From: Melanopsichium pennsylvanicum
Lineage: Eukaryota > Basidiomycota > Ustilaginomycetes > Ustilaginales
Assembly (NCBI GenBank): GCA_900208305.1
Contig: OAPG01000001.1
Location: 1,302,001-1,366,000, forward strand
Reading direction: 5' to 3'
DNA: 64,000 nt
Of the stretch, positions 1 through 9,200 are shown in pieces. The number at the start of each line of letters is the position of its first letter. Positions within the stretch are counted from its first letter, which is position 1. A program made the translations under genes and the position numbers. The notes below the pieces were generated by a model. It worked only from the letters and a program-made list of their open reading frames with translations. It made no database searches and had not been told where the DNA came from.

Positions 1-667
1 TGATGGGCAACAGGACGGTGCGGAACAGGCAGGGATAATGGAACCGATTCCAGATTTGGAATTGGGAGGAGCAGATAGGACCGCGAGTGCCAACACTCTT
101 CCTAAGGAAATCGTTGATAAAGCTCCTACGACCGCCAATGCTACCACAACCGCTTCAGAATTTCAATCATGTCAGGAAGAGCAGCGTAAGGAGGAAAAGG
201 AGGAGGAGGCAGAAGACGTAGAAATGGCAGAAGAAGGTGATGATGATGAGAAGATGCGCGAGGCTGAACCAGAATCAAAATCAGAATCTACACCAACTGG
301 GAGTGCCTCTGATTCGAGTGGAAGGGTAGCAGCCGCAGTCGACGCGTCCACGTCCAATACCGCAAATGCGCCTGCTACAACGCATTTCGAACCACTGGGA
401 GTTCCTGATGGCGCAGTAGACGAGTTGGACAATCCAACGCATACGCTTAACCCTCTTACATCAACAACGACATCTACCAGCACAATATCCGAAGATACAC
501 ATTCGTCAGCTAACATCTATCCCACGCATGTTGCTGAGGAAGAGAAAGAGGAGGACGAAAAAGTTGGAACAAAGGAGCAGTACAAGGAGCACAAGGAGGA
601 GGAAAATGATAAAGACTCCACTCGTTCCAGTAAACGCAGAAAGAGTGTTGCCTCCATTCATGAGTAG
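1..667 (+). CDS. 3' end of an acidic hypothetical protein (5' truncated by window)
   Basis: The frame is open from base 2 to the stop at 665-667, so the first ATG at 38 is probably internal and the gene begins before the window. The visible 220 or so residues are low complexity: rich in Glu/Asp/Lys (a run around residues 48-75 and another near 165-195) and Ser/Thr, ending in a short basic patch (SSKRRKS) that could serve as a nuclear localisation signal. I see no catalytic motif, membrane segment or named domain. This looks like the disordered acidic tail of a nuclear protein, but the function cannot be told from this fragment. It is followed by a 3' UTR-like stretch and is tail-to-tail with the next gene. 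Confidence 0.7.
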   Translation, partial: DGQQDGAEQAGIMEPIPDLELGGADRTASANTLPKEIVDKAPTTANATTTASEFQSCQEEQRKEEKEEEAEDVEMAEEGDDDEKMREAEPESKSESTPTGSASDSSGRVAAAVDASTSNTANAPATTHFEPLGVPDGAVDELDNPTHTLNPLTSTTTSTSTISEDTHSSANIYPTHVAEEEKEEDEKVGTKEQYKEHKEEENDKDSTRSSKRRKSVASIHE

Positions 668-1726
668 AAAGTCCTCTTCCAATTTCCGTCACATTCACTC
701 CCTCATTCGTTCACTCACTCACTCACTCTCTTCTCGCGACTTTTCGGACGAAGACACCCCAGCAGCAGCTGCCCACCTTGTCACATTGACGCTTTCTCTT
801 CTTGCCTTCAAAGGTAAAAAAAAAAAAGAAAAGAAAAAAAAGGGGGGAATTGCGGGGTTTTCTTTTTCAATTCAAAACTGATTCGAACAAGCTTGTAAAA
901 ATAATCCTACTCATGCATGATGATGGGATGAAAATGCGGTGAGACACATACCAGGTATTTCTTTTTCAGTCTGCGTTTGTACCTTACTATCTTTTCTTGT
1001 ATGCCAACAGACAAAACCATATGGTATGATAGAAGGTGATGGTGGGTACAGATTGATATTTGTGGATGAAGTTTTGTGGTTGATAAGTCTGAGTGATATT
1101 TATGTTAGTGAAGATGTGATTGTGATGTGGTGGATTATTGTGAATTGGACAAGTGAGGAAAAGATGATTGAGGAATAGGGAGGGGATGGATGGATTAGGG
1201 TCTGATGTTACGAAAAAAAAAAGGATGCGGCATTAGGATGATAGGGGGTTAGGGGTTATGATGTTGGTGATTTGGCGTACAAACGGTGGAGGGTGCTAGG
1301 AATTACATGAAGGTGATATAGATATACGAAACCTGCATGACCGAATAAAGAACGACGACTCAAAAAAAAATATTCTTGCTCACCCTTTTCAGCTCGGTTG
1401 AATTATAAATGTTGTTATTAGAGCCATTTACAGACTTGTCACTTGTGACCAAACAAAAAAAAAAAAAAAAAAAAACACCAAAGTGGCGCGGTATGAATAT
1501 GCTTTAATTAATTAATTAATTAATTATTTTTTTCTTGCCCTCTTTTTTTTTTACAGTCTCTCTTGTCACTCGAACCTTTGTGTCAACAACTCCACAAAAA
1601 TTTGTGCTATTCTGTTTTGCCTCTCTTTCTTCTTCCCCCTCTTTGTTTTGAGTAAAGAAGTGCAAGTTGTTGACGAAACATCTTGGTTGCGAGTAAGGAA
1701 ACAAAGGCATCACGAGTATTTGTGTT
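668..1726. other. Intergenic, AT-rich convergent 3' region
   Basis: About 1 kb between two convergent genes. It holds an A-rich run at about 814-842, an A homopolymer near 1447-1470 and a tandem TAAT tract near 1504-1527. Short open frames here have no recognisable protein character. I see no RNA gene. Confidence 0.6.
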
Positions 1727-2089
1727 TCATCCTGAAATTCCTTTCCAACCACCATGACTTGGACAAGGTTTTGGATTAGATAGATAAATCAAATCACCAC
1801 CATCACTACCACCATCACTACCACCATAACTACCACTACCACCATAACTACCACTACCACTACCACTTGCTAGTTCTGCTGTTGTTACGAGTGGTTTAGT
1901 GACAGAGATGAATTCATCACTCGCCACTTTGGATCGGTGTTTCGAGATCACTTCTGGTTTCGGTGGAATTACCACCTGCACTCGTTTTTGAACAGGAGGA
2001 GGAGAAGTTAAAAGTGGTGTACCAATCTCGCCCTCTCTTTCACCCTCTCCCTCTCCTTCTTTGGCATCGTCAACATTGTCTATCCCGAT
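1727..2089 (-). other. In-frame open extension downstream of the stop at 2090 (spliced terminal exon or readthrough)
   Basis: On the minus strand, the frame of the hypothetical gene ending at 2090-2092 (TGA) continues open for 120 codons to a stop at 1727. The extension is protein-like: an acidic GEGEGE stretch, a Pro-rich segment, then VVIPPKPEVISKHRSK and a Gly/Ser/Tyr repeat. A candidate intron of 159 nt (2134 down to 1976) would skip the TGA and keep frame. Its acceptor is strong (pyrimidine tract followed by CAG at 1978-1976) and its donor is GTTAGG at 2134-2129. The mature protein could therefore end ...YPRRV-VVIPPKPE... in place of ...RHETSGK. Translational readthrough is the other reading. 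Confidence 0.5.
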
Positions 2090-5000
2090 TCACTTTCCAC
2101 TCGTTTCATGTCTGCCCGTTTTGCAAGACCTAACCACCCTTCTAGGGTAGCCATCTTGATCTTGGTCTCGGTATTCTGGCACCTCGATCGAAATCCTCCC
2201 AATCATCGCACTATCAGTTTCTGCCCAATCACGTTCAAGATCATGAACATTGTTTAGGCGTTTCGGGTTGGGTCCTGAGATACTCACCTCATCATCATCA
2301 TCATCGTCGTCGTCGTCATGAGTGCGCTTCTTGGTACACGCTTGCTTCCGTTTCGCTTCGCTACTTCTACTTCCACTTGCACTGTTTTCCAGAATCAAGC
2401 TTGACTTTTTCTGCTTCTTCTCCCCATATGTTAGAGCCCGCTTTGTATTGGACGACGAATTAAACGCGGGTGAAGCCGATCGATCTCTCTTGCTCCCACT
2501 TCGATCCATGCTCTCGGATGTAGACGATGAATTGATCAAGTCGGCAACGATAGCAAAGTCCGATTCGCAGTCGGCGTATTCGTGATTCAGCGCTCCCGCT
2601 TTACCCTTGCCCTTGACTGAGTTCAAACTTGTTGATGGTAGTGCCAAGGGTTTTTTAGGTGAGCCTTGGGTGGTGAAATAGGAGAGCAGGTCACCAGAGG
2701 TGGGTTTGGATGCTGGAGATTCTGTCTTTGCGGGTTTCGGCCGTGAAGGTGTCAGGTTGCTTTTCAATGTCGATGCCGTACTCTTGGATGCCAACGAGTT
2801 CGGTTTGAACAAGGATGCAGAGGTTCCGGAAGACAATGCAACGCTGAGTTGAGGTTTCGCGACCTTCAAGGCCGGTTGCAGCTCGGCGGTCTTCCTTGCG
2901 ACAGGTCGAGTCATAGCAATCTCCTCTGTCGATGGCTGAGCTGACTTTGATGATGGAGCAGCTTTCGCAGGCGGGAGGAGCGGCGTCACTGATTGTGTGG
3001 CTGGAACATTTAAATCGAAGACCGACGTCTGACCCACGCGTTCAGAATTGCGCTGCGGTGCACCATTAAACACATAGCCAATCCCCATTTCTTCCGTATC
3101 TCCTCCCACACGGTCCCTAGGAGCAAGATTCCCCAACCGTCCAACACTGGGACTCTTCCTTGGACTCCTCACCCGAACAATTTCACACCCTGGACTCTTC
3201 CCTTCCTCCGCCTGCACCTCAACACCCTCACTCTCAATTTCTCGCATCTGACCCTTCAGATCAAACCAGACCCTCAACTCGCCTCCGGTCGCAGGAGTCA
3301 ACTTAGACATCCTCTTCCTACCCATCGCATCCCACTGAGTTTGAAATCGTTCATCATTGCCAACCTCGACCAACACCTTTCCCTCTGCTTTGGCCTTGTT
3401 CTCTTGAACCATCCTCCTCATTCCTTCAACAAACTCTTCATGTCTTACCCACTCCTCCTGCTCCTTGTCCCTGAAAATATTCAGCGGCGAGGGTAAGGGG
3501 AGTTTGATGCTTCGACCGAGGCGGAGGCGACGTGAAGTCGACTCTAGCTCAACAGCGGTCTTCGGACGACCAATAAGACCTATCCCGCAAGTCTCTAACG
3601 CGTCACAGATGGTGGATTGGGAAATACCTCCGAGGTGAGATGAGATCAAGGTACCGAAGTTGAACGGAAGTGGATGCCGTTTGCCAGGCGAAGGAGGAGT
3701 AATTGGACGTTCGTCCATATAGTCGACAGTCGAGTCCAATGGGTCGGAATCACTGATCCCGAGCCATCGACGAGTGCTCGGTTTGAGCTGGTATAGCTGG
3801 CTTTTGTCGTCCGTGCGCACAGTCACCTCCCAGCGCGAAATCGAACTTGAGGCCGGTCGAAGGCGAGAAATTGCTCGTGCTTGCCCTGCTGTCAAGCTCA
3901 TCGACAACTCTGCGCTACGGGTTGTCGTGGTTGTCGACGCAGCGGCAGTCTGAGACCGAGATTTGGACATGAGGAACTCTGCAAACGAAGACGATGCTTT
4001 CTCCTTCCCTTTCAATGACGTGCTCGAGCTTTGTGCGTTCAGCGCATCAAAGAACTCGGCGGGAGCTATCACAACGGGCAGGGACGTTTTCTTGGATTTC
4101 GGTGTCGACGTCACTGCCGGTACGGCTACGGTGGGGATAATGTGAGCCTGGTTCTCGTGAGCGTATTCAAGAGCCTCAAAGGCGCGCTTGACGTTGTAGT
4201 CGGTAATGTTACGCGCACGGCGAGGGTATCTGCTGCGGTGACCATCACTGTCAGAAACGTTGCCGGACGTTGCATTTGCGCTCGAATCTGCTGCTTGGAT
4301 TTGTCCTATCCGAGCGTTCGTGATGACAGGCGCATCCGAATCTTCATCTGAATAGGGTGCGATGGCTGGTTCGGGTTGCAAGCCGCCAACGCCGGCTACG
4401 GTCCGCTGTGGCGATGGCGAGGATAAGTGGGCGAGAGCGTGTGATGATGCACCTGCCGCGATGTTATCTTGCGTCGGAGATGTCGCCGTTTGCAGCATCG
4501 CAGCGGCGCCACCTTCTGGGGACTGAGACCTTTCCGAGCTGGTCCGTGCTGAGTCATGTGTGCTAGTGTTGCAAGAGCGATCTGCGGTTGGTGAAGTCCT
4601 CGATATCTGATCAGAGGAGCTGTCGCTGACCACGATAATGTCGTTGATGTCCGAAGGTCCAACATTTTCGATACCTGATCGAGGCAAATACGAACGTGAT
4701 CTCGTAGTTGATGCCACTACCAACCCAAGCATCGTACCCTCCGGAATCGAGTCTGAGTGAAGTATCGAATTCAAGCTCTCCTCGTCCTGTGTACTTTCCG
4801 CTATGCACAGCTTTCCTTTGCGATGGCTGGGCGCTATTGGCGGAGTCGACATTGCTGACTCCTGTTCAAGCGACTCGCTAGCTGATTGTACCACGAACTT
4901 CCTCGGCGAGCGATGCAGATGGACGAGGGGAGCACTCGAACTGGGTCCTTCAGGCTCAGGCGTCCCCGCCTCTTGGTCACTTTCCATCGCTAGGTGTGAG

Positions 5001-5716
5001 GCTGAAGAGCCGAGCACTCTTCTTCTATGAGCCGAAAATTTGTGTACATAGATAATTTCTGGCCCATTTGGTAGCAACGAGAATGACTCGCTTCTGGCTC
5101 GGCTACCTTGGAGAGTAGAGCTCACTTCCACGTCGTCCCCGTCTCCCTCTTCGAGCTCGTCAACATCATTCGGTATCGAGCGTCGTGGCTCGGCGGTATC
5201 GATATCTGCGTCGCTCGAGTCAGTCGAGCGTATTCGACGGTTTCTCGAGCGTATGCGACGGTTTCTCTCGGCTGGCTTAGCAAACGCTCTGGATTCGGAA
5301 TAGTTTCCCCGGCGATGATCCGCACCGAATTGCTTAACGCTATCTCGAGCGTTCTGATGCTCCGTCTCATAGCGTTGGTTGTAGAGATCAGCCAGGGATG
5401 TCGACGTGACTTTGCTGGATATCTTGTTGCTTTCTGCATCGTATCGCTGATTATACAGGTCGGCTAACGAGCTGGAAGAGGGCTGGATTGTGCCTCTCTC
5501 AGCATCGCGTCGTTGGTTACAGAGACCCGCTAACGAAGTGCTGGAGGATGGCGCTCGGGATGATGAGGTGGTGCGAGATTCTTGCGCATGCCGAGAGTTG
5601 TACAAGTCAACAAGAGACTGTCCAGGGCGGCTGTTTTGCGGGGTTCTAGAGGAGGAGCTTGCATGGCCGATGTGCGGGCTCATGACAGGTGGTGGTGAGG
5701 CGGCTGAGATTGGCAT
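2090..5716 (-). CDS. Hypothetical Ser-rich protein with four SLADLYNQR-type repeats
   Basis: About 1208 residues from the first ATG (5716). The frame is open a further 40 codons upstream but has no ATG. I do not recognise the family. The N-terminus carries four copies of a short motif, (S/T)LxxLYNxR, at about residues 34, 61, 83 and 107, in otherwise disordered Ser/Arg-rich sequence. An ordered block around residues 620-850 contains WEVTVRTDD, a PLPFNFGTLISSHLGG segment and several aromatic positions. The C-terminal third is Ser/Lys/Pro-rich with a run of nine Asp and several Lys/Arg patches, which suggests a nuclear protein. The repeated motif looks like a multivalent peptide ligand, but that is inference. 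The C-terminus is uncertain because the frame continues past the TGA. Confidence 0.75.
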   Translation of the reverse strand: MPISAASPPPVMSPHIGHASSSSRTPQNSRPGQSLVDLYNSRHAQESRTTSSSRAPSSSTSLAGLCNQRRDAERGTIQPSSSSLADLYNQRYDAESNKISSKVTSTSLADLYNQRYETEHQNARDSVKQFGADHRRGNYSESRAFAKPAERNRRIRSRNRRIRSTDSSDADIDTAEPRRSIPNDVDELEEGDGDDVEVSSTLQGSRARSESFSLLPNGPEIIYVHKFSAHRRRVLGSSASHLAMESDQEAGTPEPEGPSSSAPLVHLHRSPRKFVVQSASESLEQESAMSTPPIAPSHRKGKLCIAESTQDEESLNSILHSDSIPEGTMLGLVVASTTRSRSYLPRSGIENVGPSDINDIIVVSDSSSDQISRTSPTADRSCNTSTHDSARTSSERSQSPEGGAAAMLQTATSPTQDNIAAGASSHALAHLSSPSPQRTVAGVGGLQPEPAIAPYSDEDSDAPVITNARIGQIQAADSSANATSGNVSDSDGHRSRYPRRARNITDYNVKRAFEALEYAHENQAHIIPTVAVPAVTSTPKSKKTSLPVVIAPAEFFDALNAQSSSTSLKGKEKASSSFAEFLMSKSRSQTAAASTTTTTRSAELSMSLTAGQARAISRLRPASSSISRWEVTVRTDDKSQLYQLKPSTRRWLGISDSDPLDSTVDYMDERPITPPSPGKRHPLPFNFGTLISSHLGGISQSTICDALETCGIGLIGRPKTAVELESTSRRLRLGRSIKLPLPSPLNIFRDKEQEEWVRHEEFVEGMRRMVQENKAKAEGKVLVEVGNDERFQTQWDAMGRKRMSKLTPATGGELRVWFDLKGQMREIESEGVEVQAEEGKSPGCEIVRVRSPRKSPSVGRLGNLAPRDRVGGDTEEMGIGYVFNGAPQRNSERVGQTSVFDLNVPATQSVTPLLPPAKAAPSSKSAQPSTEEIAMTRPVARKTAELQPALKVAKPQLSVALSSGTSASLFKPNSLASKSTASTLKSNLTPSRPKPAKTESPASKPTSGDLLSYFTTQGSPKKPLALPSTSLNSVKGKGKAGALNHEYADCESDFAIVADLINSSSTSESMDRSGSKRDRSASPAFNSSSNTKRALTYGEKKQKKSSLILENSASGSRSSEAKRKQACTKKRTHDDDDDDDDDEVSISGPNPKRLNNVHDLERDWAETDSAMIGRISIEVPEYRDQDQDGYPRRVVRSCKTGRHETSGK

Positions 5717-6299
5717 CGCGACGATAGCAGCAGCATAGTCCGTCAATGTACTTGATGAAGGCGATGATGGTCGGCTTATTTGTGCAAAGACATGCTGTGA
5801 GATGCAAGATTTTGCTGAGCCTGTGAGTAGAGGGTCGTGCTAAAGCGAAGTAGGGACCGCGCGATATGAAGTCAGCAAAGCGTCATAAAATCAGATAAGG
5901 CGTCGTTGATGTCCTCTGGCGTCCAATTGAAGTAAACCGCTGTTTGTGAATTTGTCGTAGTAATGACAGATGCGCGAGTTGATAAAACCATCGATATCGT
6001 ATGCACAACCAACACGACCTGAATCTGTGAATAGCTTGAATGATCTGGGCGCTGAGTCGCAAGTTTCACATAGCGCTCTCCAGCCGGGCATACGCTTCAG
6101 TATCGAAATGGCACTGCTCCTTCATCTCACTCACATCCTCATCGCTCCCGTCTCCCGAAATTTGCTCACATCCCAATAAATCGCATGAAAGCAGGCAGTC
6201 ATTTGCGGAAACACAACCTTCTCTAGCTTGATTAGCAATCAGGAGTCCTTGACGTTCAATTCTTGAGATGTAGACTAAGCTTAAAGAACAATCACATGT
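5717..6299. other. Intergenic region upstream of the hypothetical gene
   Basis: About 580 bases between the start of the repeat-containing gene and the 3' end of the ABC transporter gene, both on the minus strand. It should hold the promoter of the former. Overlapping small frames on both strands have no protein signature. No RNA gene or repeat is evident. Confidence 0.5.
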
Positions 6300-9200
6300 T
6301 TAGATAAGGTTTTTGCCTGCAGCATGTTTCGCTAGAACCTCCAACTCTTCATACTCTCCCGTCTTTCTACACATTTCGTAAAATATGCCTTTCTGTTCGA
6401 GCAATGCAGCAGGAGAGCCATTCTCTGCGATCACTCCTTTGTCCATCACCAAAATCCTGTCATAGTCAATGATCGTCTTGAGCCTATGCGCAATCGTGAT
6501 GATCGTAGTCTTGTTTCGACTATCCGCTGCATCCGATGGTACTCTCAATGTCTTTTGAATCTGTGTATCCGTCTCGAAATCCACAGACGCCGTCGCTTCA
6601 TCCATGAAGATGATCGAAGTGGATCTTAACAACGCTCGTGCCATCGAGATGAGCTGCCTCTGACCTTGAGAAAAGTTACTTCCACCTTCAGACACTTTCG
6701 TATCGAGAGTGAAAATGGTGGCTCCGCTACCACTCTGACCCGGCGTAGATAGAACGACAGAGTTGACAGCCGTAGATAACGATGATGAGGCATGATGTTC
6801 TATAGGATGTTCATGAACAGATCCAGCACGGCTTGGCAGCGCGCTCGGTGCAGCAGTGCTGATTGGACTGGTTCGAAGGTTGACCCTACGAAGGGCGAGG
6901 AGACATTCTTCATCAGAGCGTTCGTTAAAAGGATCCAGATTCTCCCTGATGGTACCACTAAACAACACTGGGTCCTGAGGGATGATCGTGAGTCGGCTTC
7001 GCAAGTCCTCGAGACCAATTTTGCTGATGTTGATACCATCAATCACGATGGAACCTTCGGTAAACTCGACAAAGCGGAAGAATGCGAGTGCGAGCGTACT
7101 CTTGCCCGAACCAGTTCTCCCAACTAGACCAACTTTTTCACCCGCACTAATGTCGAAACTGACACCTTTGAGCACGGCATCGAGCTCAGGCGCATACTTG
7201 AGAACGAGACCCTTGACTTGGATGCCTCGACTGTTGATCTTGGAGGGCCATTCAGCGGGTGGTCGGTTGTCTTCGATGACTGCTGGAGGCTCTAGGTCCA
7301 ATTCGAGGTACTCGTGCATTCGCTCCACCGAATTGAGATCCATTTCGAAACCAGTCCAGCAGCGGCAAACCCAGTACATGGCCTGCACAAATACTTGAGC
7401 CTGAGTGATTGCAATACCTGCTAGGCCTGCATCGATACCACCCGCCAGCGCTAATACAGAAGCACCAAAGACAGTGAAAGCTCCCATAAGGTCGAATCGC
7501 AACATCAGCCAACGATTGGTCATCCAAAACAAGTTGTTGCAGCTCTGCGTTGCATCCAGTCGGCGGAAGAGTGTTGCCAAGAATCGCTCCTGGGCACCAA
7601 ATGCTCGAACTGTCGCGATACCGTTGAGGAGCTCCGAGAAAGACTGAAAGATGGGCGATCGTGTGACAGATTCGAGTCTTCGAAGATCTCGAGCTGCCGA
7701 CACGTACGAAACTGCCGTGCGGTAGTAAACATACGTCAGCATGAGGAGGAAAGGCATGAAGAGTGGTACCGTGAACGACATGGCGATCATGGCGAAGAAA
7801 GAGGCGGTGGAGAACAGGACGACGAGTCGAATATTGTTGGCCAGCGTAGTGTCTACGGTTTCGACGTCTTTTGTGAAGCGGTTCAAAATGCGACCTGTAG
7901 GTGTTTGGTCAAAGAATCGGGTAGGAGAGCGCACTACGGTCTCCAACATCCTTCGGAACAGATCGTTGCCCGCTTGCACTCCCCAAAGGCCAGTAACGAT
8001 GTACGACATGTTGGTGCCTGCATAGCCAAAGAGCAGGATGCCGGCGTAGATGGACAGATATGGAACCACGTTGTCACTGGGATTTGGCAGACGGTCGTCG
8101 GCATGGGAAGCATGCTGATACGCGTCGCCCCAAACGGAAAGCCAATACTTCTCCAGCACATCTGCAGAGCGCGACCACATGATGGCAAGAAGAACGCCTG
8201 CAACGGCCAGCCATCCAAAGGCGGAGAGGTACATCAGGTAAATCTCGCGCTTGACGCTCCCAGTCGACTTGCCCTCTGCTTTCACAAGCTTCCCCCGCCC
8301 CGAAGCGGCTACGGTAGTCTTGGAATCAGTCTTGGCTTTGCCGTCACCACTTTCTGTCTGAGCCAGGACTTGAGCTTCGACAACGGCATCCTTGGCTTCC
8401 TCTTCAATAAGCTCGTCCTTGGCCGCTTGCTTACCCTTGCTGTCAAGACTCGATGACTCATGGACCAGCATGGAGAGGACCCCCTCTGCCTTGAGTTCGG
8501 CGGGAGAGCCACTGGCTCGAATCCGGCCGCCATCCAGCATTACCACGTGGGCAACGTGAGGGAGCACTGTTTCAACATGGTGCGTGACCAAGACGACAGT
8601 CCTATCCTTAACCAACTCGCCGCATAGGCACTCATCTACTAACCTGCGCGCAGTGTGCGAGTCTACCGCTGCCAGCACATCGTCGAGGATCAAAACGGGA
8701 GAGCGCGAGTAAACAGCACGCGCAAGTGCAACTCGAGCCTTCTGTCCTCCAGAAAGCGAGACACCATTCTCACCGATCTCTGTCTGATCGCCATCTGGGA
8801 ATGTTTTGAGATCGAGCTTGAGGCAACAGCAGTCGATCACCTTGTTGTATCGATTCTGATCAAAATATTGGCCAAAGACAATGTTGTCGCGAATACTCAA
8901 TGTTTCGAGCCAAGATGTCTGAGAGCAATAGGAAACACCTCCACTTAGCAGCTGCAAGGGACGCTTGGGCAAAGTGATGGTGCCTTCGAGTAGCTCCATT
9001 TCGCCGAGGATGGCCGAAAGCAGCGAAGACTTGCCGGAGCCCGTGGGACCGCAGACCAGTGTCATCTTGCCGGGAGGAGGTCGGAAGTTGAGAGAAGTCA
9101 ATTGAAAAGGCTCGGCATCTTCCTGAACGTCCTCAGCTGGGGTATCCACATTGTCTTCAAGTGCGATAGGAGCCTTCTTCCAGAATTTCAACGAAGAAAG

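Noticed and set aside
2077..2090. A 14-base GT...AG segment over the TGA as a mini-intron
   Set aside because: Far too short to splice; the 159 nt alternative is more plausible.
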